Assembly: GCA_028709785.1 (NCBI GenBank)
Contig: JAQUTK010000003.1
Location: 156,034-220,033 of the forward strand
Source of the DNA: Bacteroidales bacterium
Lineage (GTDB): Bacteria > Bacteroidota > Bacteroidia > Bacteroidales > JAQUTK01
Length of the DNA stretch: 64,000 nt
Direction: 5' to 3'
Shown: positions 16,816 to 29,191 of the stretch, in pieces
Position numbering within the stretch: the stretch's first letter is position 1
How the letters are laid out: each line of letters begins with the position of its first letter
Notes under the pieces: model-generated
Database searches by the model: none
The model's input: the letters and a program-made list of their open reading frames with translations, nothing else
Told to the model about the DNA's origin: nothing
Position numbers and translations under genes: made by a program

Positions 16816-17523
16816 TTAATTTTCAGCCAGGGCCAACGTAAAGACACTGATCTGTATGCCGGGTATTGTCAGCAAAACTTGCGCGCAGGCATCCATCGTG
16901 GCACCGGTCGTGAGAACATCATCTACCAACAGGATGTGCTTGCCGGCCAGTCTCTCCGGATAATCCACAAGAAACGAATTCTTTACATTTTCCCAACGCT
17001 CATTTCTTTTGTGATGGGTCTGGCTATCGGTAGCGCGAATCTTTCGCAGACAATTCGTTTCTACACGGGAGTGAAGCATTTCCGCAATGCCATTGGCGAG
17101 ATGTTCGCTCTGATTATATCCTCTTTTTCTTCTTTTGTCTTCCTGCATCGGCACCGGGATAATGAGATCAATGGTCTGGAAACAGGCATTACTTGCGAGC
17201 AACTGTCCGCTGATCTTTCCGAAATAAGTTGCCGCTTCTTTTGCTCCCTGGTATTTGATGGCATGGATGAGGCGTTGGGAATCTCCTCCTTTGTCGAAGT
17301 AGAGGAGTGATTCGGCTTTTGTAAAGGGAAAACGTCCTCTGAGGCGCATTTCTGTGTCGTTGTTCAGACTGAACGGGTTTGTAATGTAAGGGAGTTTGGC
17401 CAGACAGTGGGTGCAGAGGTGCGGTTCAAAGGCAAACAGTTTATCCTGACAGAGTAGGCAGTAACGGGGAAACAGTAGTTCGACGCATTGGTTCAACAGA
17501 TGACGGATACTGATCTTTTTCAT
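16816..17523 (-). CDS. comF: ComF-family phosphoribosyltransferase
   Basis: About 235 residues from the ATG at 17523, which overlaps the recX stop as ATGA; an in-frame upstream start at 17559 is less likely. The N-terminus has a zinc ribbon (YCLLC and CTHCL). The C-terminal half has the PRPP-binding motif ILLVDDVLTTGATM. The homologues ComF/GntX take part in DNA uptake in competent bacteria; outside those the role is poorly known. Its coupling to recX suggests a link to DNA metabolism. Confidence 0.87.
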   Translation of the reverse strand: MKKISIRHLLNQCVELLFPRYCLLCQDKLFAFEPHLCTHCLAKLPYITNPFSLNNDTEMRLRGRFPFTKAESLLYFDKGGDSQRLIHAIKYQGAKEAATYFGKISGQLLASNACFQTIDLIIPVPMQEDKRRKRGYNQSEHLANGIAEMLHSRVETNCLRKIRATDSQTHHKRNERWENVKNSFLVDYPERLAGKHILLVDDVLTTGATMDACAQVLLTIPGIQISVFTLALAEN

Positions 17524-18002
17524 TCTTCGTCTGTCGGTAAGGATAACTTCTTCAGGCACTTGAGTATATCTTCATAGACAAAACCTCTTCCCAAAGCAAA
17601 ACGGATCAGTTTGTTGCGACGCTCGTAATCGTTTTCTGCCTTGACACTTTTGTTTTTCGCCTGCAGGAGTGGAAGGAGCTGCTCCTCTACAGAGCCATTT
17701 TCTTTCTGTTCGTGGATGATCTGCCGGATGAGTTCCGGGGAGATCTGTTTCATACGTAAGGCATTGGTGATTTTCACGATGCCCCATTTGGAATACAAGG
17801 TTTTGTCGCGGACGAAAGCGTGGCAATACCGTTCTTCATCGACAAAATGCTCTTTGATCAGCCGGTCAATCACCTCTTTGCGCTTCGCTTGCGGAAATTC
17901 CCACTGATCCATCTTCTTATGCAAATCGAAAAGGCAGCGTTCTCCTCTGGAGCAGTAGGCAGCCAGTTTGAATAAGACCTCTTGTTCGGTTAACTCTTTC
18001 AT
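17520..18002 (-). CDS. recX: RecX-family regulatory protein
   Basis: 160 residues, mostly helical, with the RecX repeat pattern: AAYCSRGERCLFDLHKKM, then DEERYCHAFVRDKTLYSKWG, then RNKLIRFALGRGFVYEDILKCL. RecX binds RecA filaments and inhibits or remodels them. It is the middle gene of prmC-recX-comF; recA is not in the window. The gap to prmC contains a dispersed hairpin repeat. Confidence 0.88.
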   Translation of the reverse strand: MKELTEQEVLFKLAAYCSRGERCLFDLHKKMDQWEFPQAKRKEVIDRLIKEHFVDEERYCHAFVRDKTLYSKWGIVKITNALRMKQISPELIRQIIHEQKENGSVEEQLLPLLQAKNKSVKAENDYERRNKLIRFALGRGFVYEDILKCLKKLSLPTDEE

Positions 18003-18019
18003 CTCTTCGTTTCTATAGG

Positions 18020-18044
18020 AGATTGCGGGTCAAGCCCGCAATGA
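18020..18044. repeat. Dispersed hairpin repeat, copy 2
   Basis: ATTGCGGG-TCAAG-CCCGCAAT (18022-18042) is an 8-bp stem with a 5-nt loop. On the opposite strand it matches the core of copy 1 at 8812-8836 (TCATTGCGGGCTTGACCCGC). It sits in the 62-nt gap between recX and prmC, where it might reduce read-through. Confidence 0.75.
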
Positions 18045-18064
18045 CGCTCGTTTGGTTAGTTCTT

Positions 18065-18898
18065 TCATCTTTTTGCCTTTATGATCCGGTCTTTGCCGAA
18101 GCAATCCTGAACCAGCTCCACCTGACTGAAACCGGCTGTATGCATGATTTCTTTGGTCTCTTTGCCATACGCCTGGTTGATTTCGAAATAAAGTGTTCCT
18201 TCCGGCGATAAGGCTTGCAAGGCAAGGGTGGCGATGCGCCGATAGAAAAGCAAGGGGTCTGCGTCGGGCACAAACAGAGCAATGGCTGGTTCGTATCTGA
18301 GTACATTTTGTTCCATGACTTCTTTTTCCCTTTCCAGCACATAGGGTGGGTTGCTGACGATCACGTCAAAGGTTTCGGCGATGGACTCTTCCAGTATGTT
18401 CTTTTGTTGAAAGTCAACGACGACACTGTTTAACGACGCATTTTCACGGGCAATATCCAGTGCCTCGGCAGAGATGTCCCAGGCGGAAACCTTGCATTGT
18501 GGCAGTCGGCTGGCTAGTGAAACGGCAATACATCCACTCCCGGTGCCAATGTCCAGCAGTCGGATCTCTTTTCCCGCCCACTCATCCGTTATGCGCATCA
18601 CCAACTCTTCTGTTTCTGGTCTGGGAATCAACACACCCGGTCGCACATGGAAGATGAGACCGGAGAAATAACACTCTCCGAGGATATATTGTATCGGTTC
18701 GTTGTTCTTCAGTCTTCCGGTCATCTGCCGGATTTGTTCCTGTTGCTCTGTGGTTAGTTTGCGGTCCCACTCTGCCAGCAGTTTCACCGAACTTATCCCT
18801 AGTATCTTTTCCAGTAAATAACGGGCAAAGACATTGATTTCTTCCGGTGAATAGTAGCCGGCCAGTGCCTGCCGTATCTCTTTTTTCGCGGATTGCAT
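18065..18898 (-). CDS. prmC: Peptide chain release factor N5-glutamine methyltransferase
   Basis: 277 residues. The N-terminal helical substrate domain is followed by a SAM-binding DIGTGSGCIAVSLA and the diagnostic NPPY motif in VSNPPYVLE, which positions the glutamine. The enzyme methylates the GGQ glutamine of RF1 and RF2. It is the first gene of prmC-recX-comF and is divergent from ribD, sharing an 84-bp control region. Confidence 0.95.
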   Translation of the reverse strand: MQSAKKEIRQALAGYYSPEEINVFARYLLEKILGISSVKLLAEWDRKLTTEQQEQIRQMTGRLKNNEPIQYILGECYFSGLIFHVRPGVLIPRPETEELVMRITDEWAGKEIRLLDIGTGSGCIAVSLASRLPQCKVSAWDISAEALDIARENASLNSVVVDFQQKNILEESIAETFDVIVSNPPYVLEREKEVMEQNVLRYEPAIALFVPDADPLLFYRRIATLALQALSPEGTLYFEINQAYGKETKEIMHTAGFSQVELVQDCFGKDRIIKAKR

Positions 18899-18914
18899 GT
18901 GCGTTCTTTTGCAA

Positions 18915-18922
18915 CAAAAGTA
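18915..18922 (-). promoter_or_regulatory. Putative -7 box of prmC
   Basis: TACTTTTG on the minus strand, 17 nt before the prmC ATG. It is divergent from the ribD box 22 nt away. Confidence 0.5.
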
Positions 18923-18944
18923 CTATTTATAATTAAAAAAGCGC

Positions 18945-18952
18945 TATTTTTG
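18945..18952 (+). promoter_or_regulatory. Putative -7 box of ribD
   Basis: TATTTTTG matches TAnnTTTG, 30 nt before the ATG at 18983. No FMN-riboswitch-like structure is visible in the short leader. Confidence 0.45.
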
Positions 18953-18982
18953 TCTTGCACATATCAGAAAACAAGCGGACAG

Positions 18983-20032
18983 ATGAGAAGTACGGATGAA
19001 ATATACATGTCCAGGGCATTGCAACTGGCTGCTGTGACTCACTATAGCGTCGAACCCAATCCGATGGTCGGAGCCGTGATCGTGTGTGAGGATAAAATTA
19101 TCGGCGAGGGATATCATGCTTGTTGTGGCGGACCGCATGCGGAGATCAATGCGATGGCATCGGTAGCCGATCCTTCTTTGTTGAAGAGATCGACTATGTA
19201 TGTGACCCTCGAACCCTGCTCTCATTATGGTAAGACACCCCCCTGTGCGAAAGCCATTGTGGAACATCAGATTGCCCGGGTTGTCGTGGGTTGTATGGAT
19301 CCTTTTCCTCAGGTATCGGGCAGAGGTATCCGGATGATGCAGGCGGGAGGAGTGGATGTGACAGTAGGGGTGCTGGAACAGGAATGCCTTGAACTGAATA
19401 AACGTTTCGTCTCTTTTCAGACCAGAAAACGTCCTTACATCATTCTGAAATGGGCACAATCGGCCGATGGCTTTCTGGATCGCAAACGATCATCTGTCGC
19501 CGAACCGGTTGCTGTCATCTCTACCCCTGTTATTCAGACGATGGTACATAAGATCCGGAGTGAAGTGCAGGCCATCCTGGTGGGTACGCAAACTGCTCTG
19601 CTGGATAATCCTTCGTTGAATGTGCGTTACTGGAGCGGGTCATCACCCTTACGTATTGTGCTGGACCGTACATTACGCATACCTGAACACTATCATCTGC
19701 TGGATGATTCGCTGCCTACCTGGGTGGTAACGGAACAAACCCGTCATTCGACAGAAAATACGACGTATGTCTGCCTGGATTTTGAAAAAGAAGGACTCCC
19801 TGCTCTTTTGAATCGTATGTATGAGAATAATATACAGAGCCTTCTGGTGGAAGGGGGCGCCCAAACGCTTCAGTCTTTTATTAATGCCTCTCTTTGGGAT
19901 GAGGCCTATATAGAAACCGGAGCGCAATCCTTTGGGGATGGAATTGCCGCTCCGGTTCTCTCAAATGCTTGTTTGCAGCGTCAACCTAAGTTGGTGGATC
20001 ATCATCTGCTGACACATTTCTGTAAACAGTAG
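18983..20032 (+). CDS. ribD: Bifunctional riboflavin deaminase/reductase RibD
   Basis: 349 residues from the ATG at 18983; a longer frame from 18893 would run through the promoter and into prmC. The N-terminal deaminase domain has the zinc motif HAEINAM and PCSHYGKTPPC. The C-terminal reductase domain begins around PYIILKWAQSADGF and includes LVEGGAQTLQSF. It catalyses the second and third steps of riboflavin synthesis from GTP. It is monocistronic and convergent with the dehydrogenase gene, 5 nt away. ribH lies at 63364. Confidence 0.95.
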   Translation: MRSTDEIYMSRALQLAAVTHYSVEPNPMVGAVIVCEDKIIGEGYHACCGGPHAEINAMASVADPSLLKRSTMYVTLEPCSHYGKTPPCAKAIVEHQIARVVVGCMDPFPQVSGRGIRMMQAGGVDVTVGVLEQECLELNKRFVSFQTRKRPYIILKWAQSADGFLDRKRSSVAEPVAVISTPVIQTMVHKIRSEVQAILVGTQTALLDNPSLNVRYWSGSSPLRIVLDRTLRIPEHYHLLDDSLPTWVVTEQTRHSTENTTYVCLDFEKEGLPALLNRMYENNIQSLLVEGGAQTLQSFINASLWDEAYIETGAQSFGDGIAAPVLSNACLQRQPKLVDHHLLTHFCKQ

Positions 20033-20037
20033 TTGTT

Positions 20038-21039
20038 TTACACGACTTCGTTTACCAGTTCTTTTCCGTCAATAAAGTCTCTGATATTTTGTAGAGTCGT
20101 ATGAGAGATATTGGTTAGAGCTTCTTTTGTGAAGAAGGCCTGATGCGATGTGAGAATGACATTGTTGAAGGAGAGAAGGCGGGCCAGTACGTCATCGTCC
20201 ATCACAGAGTTGGACTGATCTTCGTAAAAGTAATTGCTTTCCTCTTCATAGACATCCAGTCCGGCATATCCGATCTTTTTATCTTTCAATCCCTCAATAA
20301 GATCATTGGTATTTATCAGAGCACCACGACCTGTATTGATGATCATTACCCCCTTTTTCATCTTATCAATGGATTGTTCGTTGATCAGATATTTCGTTTC
20401 TTCTGTCAGTGGACAATGCAGAGAAATGATGTCTGATTCTTTGTAGAGTTGATCCAGCGTTACATACGTGATGTTGTGTTCTTTGGCAAAGGCTTCATCA
20501 GGATGAAGATCATAAGCAAGTACATTCATCCCGAATCCCTTCAGAATATGAATCAACACTTTTGCTATTCTTCCGGTACCAATGATGCCGGCAGTCTTTC
20601 CGTGCATGTCAAATCCCATCAGTCCGTTGAGTGAGAAGTTGCCGTCCCGGGTACGCCAGGAGGCGCGATTTACTTTCCGGTTTAGCGTTAGCATCAGTGC
20701 GACAGTATGTTCGGCAACCGCATAGGGTGAGTAAGCCGGAACACGGACGATCCGTATTCCGTACTCTTTGGCAGCTTTGAGGTCAACATTGTTATAGCCG
20801 GCACAGCGGAGAGCCAATAATCTGACTCCGTTTTTGGCTAATGCTTTGATAATACAAGCATCAGCAAAGTCATTGACAAAAATACAGACAGCATCTGTCT
20901 CTTGCGAAAGCATGACATTATGCTTATTGAGATGTCCTTTGAAATAGCGGATATCAAAACCAAATTCTTCATTTGTCTTTTCAAAAGACTCTTCATCATA
21001 CGGTTGTGTTCCAAAGAAGGCGATACTGATTGGTCTCAT
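20038..21039 (-). CDS. D-2-hydroxyacid dehydrogenase, D-lactate dehydrogenase type
   Basis: 333 residues. The Rossmann motif is GTGRIAKVLIHILKGFG. The catalytic Arg lies in NTGRGALINT, the Glu in GLDVYEEE and the His in TSHQAFFT. The length and the substrate-binding region match LdhA-type D-lactate dehydrogenases (pyruvate to D-lactate with NADH), although related 2-ketoacid reductases are possible. It lies 24 nt behind the beta-glucuronidase-like gene and may be read through from it. No terminator is visible at the 5-nt convergent junction with ribD. Confidence 0.9.
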   Translation of the reverse strand: MRPISIAFFGTQPYDEESFEKTNEEFGFDIRYFKGHLNKHNVMLSQETDAVCIFVNDFADACIIKALAKNGVRLLALRCAGYNNVDLKAAKEYGIRIVRVPAYSPYAVAEHTVALMLTLNRKVNRASWRTRDGNFSLNGLMGFDMHGKTAGIIGTGRIAKVLIHILKGFGMNVLAYDLHPDEAFAKEHNITYVTLDQLYKESDIISLHCPLTEETKYLINEQSIDKMKKGVMIINTGRGALINTNDLIEGLKDKKIGYAGLDVYEEESNYFYEDQSNSVMDDDVLARLLSFNNVILTSHQAFFTKEALTNISHTTLQNIRDFIDGKELVNEVV

Positions 21040-21063
21040 GACTTTGCTGTTTTGCGTGAATCT

Positions 21064-22890
21064 TTATTTCTTGTTTTTGTATTCTTCCATCTTCTTTTTA
21101 TACCATTCCTGCATAACAAAGAAGGCTGATTTCTTGATACCTTTATCTGATATCAATCCTTTTCGGTTGAATCCATCCTGCATGTCAACCATCAGTCGTC
21201 GCGGAGATCGGAAGTCTGTTAATATCCAGGGAGTGCAGCCGGCCAGACCTTCCATCCGTTCGAGCATACCAATCGAACGTTGGTACAGATCCTTCTGGAA
21301 TTCTTCTGTGAATCGTTGGTTTACTGCTCCGTGATAACCTTGTAGAGCTCCTCCTCCAAACTCACTGATGAATACCGGTTTGTCGTGTGTAAATTTCCAG
21401 TTCACGCGGTCACACTTTTCGGGCAGACCATCATACCAGCCGACGTATTGATTGAAACTTAATACATCGAGATACTCTGCCATGGGATCGTCCAATGTCA
21501 TTACGCCGTTTGGCAACTCTTTCTTTTCCATCGCTGCGGCAACCAGTCGGGTGTTGTCCAAGGAACGCACTTCATCGGCCAGTTTGCGTAAGAAAACAGT
21601 ACGTGGTCCGGAAATCGGAGTCTCATTGGCAATCGACCAGATGATGATGTTGGTCCGGTTCTTGTCTCTGCCGATCATATCCCGGAGCTGATACTGTGCA
21701 TTTTGCAATGTGTTTTCGTTTTGCCATTGGATGGTCCAGTAGCAGGGAATCTCCGACCAAACCAGCAGACCCATTCGCTCAGCTTCACGGATCATGTTTT
21801 CGTTGTGTTGATAGTGGGCCAGACGGACAAAGTTACATCCGAGCTCTTTTGCCCAGGTCAGCAAGACCATCGCATCTTCGCGACTCCAGGCTCTGCCTTG
21901 TCTGAAAGGAGCCTCTTCGTGGATACTGATTCCGCGACAGAAAAGTTCTTTACCATTCAGCAACAGTTTCTTTCCTTTTGTTTCAATGGTACGAAATCCG
22001 ATCTCATCTTTCTGACTATCTGTAGCAGAGGCTATTTTTACCGCGTATAGTTTGGGGTTTTCCGGTGTCCAAAGCACGGGGTTCGCTTTTGCTTCGAAAG
22101 TCGTGAATCCTTTTTCATCTGTTGTCACCTCTTTGCGGAACTTCAGTTCGGGGATCTCAATCGTCACTTTCTGAGCAGAAGTGGCTCCATCCAGCTGGAT
22201 CCAGCCTGCGATCATATTGTCCGTTCCTTTCTTTAGTTGCACAAAGTAGTCGCGGATGAATGTTTGCGGTACATTGATGATGTGCACCGAACGGGTAATA
22301 CCACCGTAGTTGTACCAGTCTGTATTAACGGTAGGAATGCCTTCCAGGTGACGACGGTTGTCCACTTTCAGGATGAGCGTGTTTTCACCCGGTTTGAGTT
22401 TGTCTGTCACTTCTATATTGAAAGAGGTGAATCCTCCTTCATGCACCCCGATTTTCTTTCCGTTCAAATAGATGCTGCATGTATAGTTGACAGCTCCAAA
22501 ATAGACAAACGAACGGATGCCGGGTTGAGGCTTGAAGTCAAACAGACGACGGTACCAGATATTCCCTTCGTAATTAAAAAGGTCTTCACGCTGTGTGTTC
22601 CAGTCTCCCGGCACATGCAGTGTCTGAGCCTTATCGAAACTGTATTCCACCAGATCTTCCGGCTTTTGAGGTTTAGCATCTTTGAAGAATCCATTCCGAT
22701 CCTCATTCATGCGGTAGTCATAATAGCCCAGTTCGTAAAGATCGAGCATGTATTTCCAATGGCCATCCAGCAGCATTGTTTCTCTTCCGGGAACATTCTG
22801 GATCAGCGGATAGATATTGGAATTGACGGCTTGAACTGACGAGCCTATGGCTGTCAGCCATACAATGAAAAAAAAGATTTTTCTGATCAT
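21064..22890 (-). CDS. GH2 beta-glucuronidase-like glycoside hydrolase
   Basis: 608 residues with a signal peptide (IFFFIVWLTAIGSSVQA), so periplasmic or exported. It has the three GH2 domains: a sugar-binding jelly roll (GDWN, YEGNIWYRR), an immunoglobulin-like domain, and a TIM barrel from about residue 305. The acid/base Glu423 is in IANE and the nucleophile Glu510 in ISEFGGG. Residues 575-577 are NRK in FNRKGLIS, the NxK motif that recognises the carboxylate in beta-glucuronidases. The enzyme should therefore release glucuronic (or galacturonic) acid rather than galactose. It follows the DUF4861 gene by 25 nt and probably shares its promoter. Confidence 0.87.
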   Translation of the reverse strand: MIRKIFFFIVWLTAIGSSVQAVNSNIYPLIQNVPGRETMLLDGHWKYMLDLYELGYYDYRMNEDRNGFFKDAKPQKPEDLVEYSFDKAQTLHVPGDWNTQREDLFNYEGNIWYRRLFDFKPQPGIRSFVYFGAVNYTCSIYLNGKKIGVHEGGFTSFNIEVTDKLKPGENTLILKVDNRRHLEGIPTVNTDWYNYGGITRSVHIINVPQTFIRDYFVQLKKGTDNMIAGWIQLDGATSAQKVTIEIPELKFRKEVTTDEKGFTTFEAKANPVLWTPENPKLYAVKIASATDSQKDEIGFRTIETKGKKLLLNGKELFCRGISIHEEAPFRQGRAWSREDAMVLLTWAKELGCNFVRLAHYQHNENMIREAERMGLLVWSEIPCYWTIQWQNENTLQNAQYQLRDMIGRDKNRTNIIIWSIANETPISGPRTVFLRKLADEVRSLDNTRLVAAAMEKKELPNGVMTLDDPMAEYLDVLSFNQYVGWYDGLPEKCDRVNWKFTHDKPVFISEFGGGALQGYHGAVNQRFTEEFQKDLYQRSIGMLERMEGLAGCTPWILTDFRSPRRLMVDMQDGFNRKGLISDKGIKKSAFFVMQEWYKKKMEEYKNKK

Positions 22891-22915
22891 GAATTTGTTT
22901 TATTTATATAATTAG

Positions 22916-24058
22916 CTATTTGCTGATGGAAACAACGAGCGGCGAACGAAGTCTTTCTGAGAAATTCTGAACATATTCGTACCACTTGGCGGAGTCTTCA
23001 AATCCCCACTTGGTCCATCCCGCTCCGAAATAATAGACGTTTCCGGCTTCTCCCTTGTCATTGGTGATGGAAAGGCAGTGACCACAAGCTTCTGCTTTGA
23101 TTTCTTTGACAGGGTGCGGAAAAACTGTTGCGATAAATGTCTGTCCATCTTCCGGATTGACAATCGGATCAGCATAGCAGGCATATCCTCCATTGGATTC
23201 CGCCATAAACTCATCCATTCCCTGATGTTTGACAATACCAGCGGCAACCAGGGCTCCTTCCGGCAGATTTTTGTAGGTGTCGATTACCTTGTTGAGCTGA
23301 GAACCGGCATCAAGAGAGATAAAACGGGTCTCTTCTACCAGGTTTTCACCGACTTGAAAAGGAGCGTAGGTCATTCGGAAAGAGATACGGAGCGGACCAT
23401 TGTCCAGTAATTCGCAGGTGATCCAGTTTTTCGCCAGGACAATTGTGTCATTGAAGTAGGGTGCCATCGCACCTGCGCCCAATGTGCGGCCGGCAGTATA
23501 ATTATCCATTCCATCACCGTTATCTTTGTGATAAGAGATGTGATCCACCAACTCCTTACGATACCGTTTGTTGATCACCGTATCTTTAGTTCTTTTTACC
23601 CAGATATCATAGGCGTTCGTAATTTCACCGGTTGCTTCCAGTGCCGGACCATAGGTGCGGAAGGCGATACGATCGTTCTCCCAACAAATATCATCCTTGC
23701 GTTCTTTGACGATACGACCATACGCTTTGCATTTCATTGGTTCCGGAGTGCCTTGCTTAATCTTGTAAGTTGCATTGCCCTTGGATCCGATTGTAGCGAG
23801 AAAAATAATTTTTTGGGGCTCTTTTTTCCCTTCATAGACAATTTGGTAAGGTACCTGCTTGCCATTGGGACCTTCCACTACGATAGATTTTCCGGCGGGA
23901 AGAGTAAGTACTGAAACGACAGAATCGTATCCAATTTCTATCATTTCATTGCTTCGGATCAGCGTAGAATTATTGTTGATTGTCACAAGGACTGCCTTCT
24001 CGGCAGAACAAGCTCCGAGGAACAGAGCGAGAAACAGTGCTACAAAAAGGTTTTTCAT
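22916..24058 (-). CDS. DUF4861-family lipoprotein
   Basis: 380 residues. The lipobox LGAC then SAEK indicates a lipoprotein; the residues after Cys are not strongly acidic, so it may face the periplasm. The body is a beta-rich DUF4861-type sequence, with segments such as WENDRIAFRTYGPALEATG, DGMDNYTAGRTLGAGAM and GAGWTKWGFED. The family occurs in polysaccharide-use loci. I recall a relative in ulvan degradation described as an oligosaccharide dehydratase, but I cannot verify this here. Its operon with a beta-glucuronidase-like gene suits an action on uronic-acid-bearing oligosaccharides. Family assignment is fairly sure; activity is inference. Confidence 0.75.
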   Translation of the reverse strand: MKNLFVALFLALFLGACSAEKAVLVTINNNSTLIRSNEMIEIGYDSVVSVLTLPAGKSIVVEGPNGKQVPYQIVYEGKKEPQKIIFLATIGSKGNATYKIKQGTPEPMKCKAYGRIVKERKDDICWENDRIAFRTYGPALEATGEITNAYDIWVKRTKDTVINKRYRKELVDHISYHKDNGDGMDNYTAGRTLGAGAMAPYFNDTIVLAKNWITCELLDNGPLRISFRMTYAPFQVGENLVEETRFISLDAGSQLNKVIDTYKNLPEGALVAAGIVKHQGMDEFMAESNGGYACYADPIVNPEDGQTFIATVFPHPVKEIKAEACGHCLSITNDKGEAGNVYYFGAGWTKWGFEDSAKWYEYVQNFSERLRSPLVVSISK

Positions 24059-24094
24059 ACTTCAAAGTTTTGATTGTTAGTGATATTAATGATG

Positions 24095-24124
24095 CAAAGA
24101 TACATAAAATGCGCATCTGCGAAA
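24095..24124 (-). promoter_or_regulatory. Putative promoter of the DUF4861-glucuronidase operon
   Basis: The minus strand has TTTC (24125-24122) and TATCTTTG (24102-24095) with a 19-nt spacer, 36 nt before the ATG at 24058. It is divergent from the beta-galactosidase promoter about 110 bp away. Confidence 0.55.
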
Positions 24125-24203
24125 CGGATGAAGTGTATTTGTGACAAAAAAGAAGCGCTGATGTGAAAGAAAAAGAAAATCTTTAACTTAACTTACAGAT
24201 TAA

Positions 24204-27428
<3,225 letters not shown>

Positions 27429-27481
27429 CGACAATTTGTCGGAAGAGTAAAATCCTTTTATCAGGTTTCTCTATTCATAAC

Positions 27482-27517
27482 AGACAGCAGCAAGGTTTTT
27501 CCTTGTTGCTGTCTCTT
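27482..27517 (+). terminator. Terminator of the beta-galactosidase gene
   Basis: A 14-bp stem with one G-T pair, AGACAGCAGCAAGG (27482-27495) and CCTTGTTGCTGTCT (27501-27514), has a TTTTT loop and is followed by CTTTTA. Confidence 0.8.
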
Positions 27518-27576
27518 TTATAGAGGAAAGGAGAGTGAGATACCTGATGCTGAACAGTGGTTTAAGAGGATAAAAA

Positions 27577-27609
27577 AAGAGAGGGATCTTCCTGGAAGAA
27601 CCCTCTCTT
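27577..27609 (-). terminator. Terminator of the GH128-GH51 operon
   Basis: AAGAGAGGG (27577-27585) pairs with CCCTCTCTT (27601-27609), with an inner TCTTC/GAAGA stem. The minus-strand side runs into a T tract. Confidence 0.8.
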
Positions 27610-27628
27610 GAATATGACAACCTGGAAA

Positions 27629-29164
27629 TTAGTTCAGTTCCAGTGTTATGATTGATTTGGAAGGAAGTTTTACGGTTAGAATGCCGTTGCTGATTTTAGC
27701 ACCTTTGAATGCTACCGGCTTTACTACTTCGGGTTTGTCAAACGTGTTGCAGTCTGTAATCTCTTTGGTGGTCAGGATTGTTCCTGTCACCTTGGATGCG
27801 TTTATTCCTTTCAGATCCACAGTAACCTCCTGCGCGTTTTGAACATCGATATTTACCAGAGAGATATGGACAAGACCTTGTTTGTCTTTCGAAGCGGTTG
27901 CATCGACAATGGCTACATCACGATTGCGGATGGATTTTGTCTGTGTTGCAATTTGCATCGGGATATTGGTAGCATCCATGTGTACTTTATACATGTCGAA
28001 CACATGATAGGTAGGGGTCAATACCATTTTCTCCTTGTTTGTCAGGATCATTGCCTGCAATACATTGACTACCTGCGCAATGTTGGACATCTGGATACGA
28101 TCGCAATATCTGTGGAAGATATTTAATGAGCGGGCTGCCACCATGGCATCGCGTAACGTGTTTTGCTGGAACAGGAATCCTGGATTGGTGCCGGGTTCTA
28201 CGTCAAACCAGGTGCCCCATTCGTCGACCATCAGTCCCACGCGTTTCTTCTCGTCATATTTATCCATAACAGCAATGTGCTTCTGGATCACTTCTTCTAT
28301 TTCTACCGCCTTACCGATGGTGAAGTAGTAGTCGTTTTCTTTAAACTCGGTAGCAGAACCTTTGCTGTTCCAGTTGGCCACTGTGTAATAGTGGAGAGAA
28401 AGTCCGTTCATCTTGCCACCGGCGTTTTTCATCATCACTTCCGTCCAGTTGTAATCATAATCGCTTGCGCCGCAGGCAACCTTGAAAAGCTTGTTGCCAT
28501 CATAGTTACGGGCATAGACTCCATATCGTCTGAAAACATTGGCATAATATTCAGGGAGCATGTCACCACCACATCCCCAGCTCTCATTACCGATACCAAT
28601 ATATTTTACTTTCCAGGGCTCCTTACGGCCGTTTTCCCGACGCAGGTTGGCCATCGGACTATCACCCGCAGAGGTCATGTATTCGATCCATTTAGCCATC
28701 TCTTCAACTGAACCACTACCTACGTTCATGCTCACGTAAGGTTCGCAGCCAAGGAGTTCGCAGAGATTCAGAAATTCATGGGTACCAAAGCTATTGTCTT
28801 CGACTACGCCTCCCCAATTGTTATTGACCATCTTCGGGCGATTCTCTTTCGGACCTATTCCATCCACCCAATGATATTCGTCCGCAAAGCAACCTCCCGG
28901 CCAGCGCAAAACAGGAATCTTCAATGCTTTTAATGCATTCAGCACGTCTGTGCGATATCCTTTGGTGTTTGGAATCGGAGAGTCTTCGCCCACCCATAAT
29001 CCTCCGTAGATACAACTTCCCAAGTGCTCAGAAAACTGTCCGTAGATATTTTTGTTGATCACATTTTTAGCTTCGTCCGGTTTCAGACTAATTGTTGTCT
29101 TTGTATCTTGTGCATAACCCATTGTGGCACACAATACAGCCATTGAAAGAATTAATTTTCTCAT
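27629..29164 (-). CDS. GH51 alpha-L-arabinofuranosidase, exported
   Basis: 511 residues with signal peptide [18 protein letters not shown]. The family core is clear: [26 protein letters not shown], the acid/base Glu194 in [12 protein letters not shown] and the nucleophile Glu315 in LMVDEWGTW. It removes terminal alpha-L-arabinofuranose from arabinan, arabinoxylan or arabinogalactan. It is second in an operon, 27 nt behind the GH128-like T9SS gene, and ends at a hairpin terminator. Confidence 0.95.
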   Translation of the reverse strand: MRKLILSMAVLCATMGYAQDTKTTISLKPDEAKNVINKNIYGQFSEHLGSCIYGGLWVGEDSPIPNTKGYRTDVLNALKALKIPVLRWPGGCFADEYHWVDGIGPKENRPKMVNNNWGGVVEDNSFGTHEFLNLCELLGCEPYVSMNVGSGSVEEMAKWIEYMTSAGDSPMANLRRENGRKEPWKVKYIGIGNESWGCGGDMLPEYYANVFRRYGVYARNYDGNKLFKVACGASDYDYNWTEVMMKNAGGKMNGLSLHYYTVANWNSKGSATEFKENDYYFTIGKAVEIEEVIQKHIAVMDKYDEKKRVGLMVDEWGTWFDVEPGTNPGFLFQQNTLRDAMVAARSLNIFHRYCDRIQMSNIAQVVNVLQAMILTNKEKMVLTPTYHVFDMYKVHMDATNIPMQIATQTKSIRNRDVAIVDATASKDKQGLVHISLVNIDVQNAQEVTVDLKGINASKVTGTILTTKEITDCNTFDKPEVVKPVAFKGAKISNGILTVKLPSKSIITLELN

Positions 29165-29191
29165 GTTATTTATTTATTTAGTTAGTAGTAA

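Noticed and set aside
18893..18982. N-terminal extension of RibD
   Set aside because: It would begin inside prmC and include the promoter; the family start fits the ATG at 18983.
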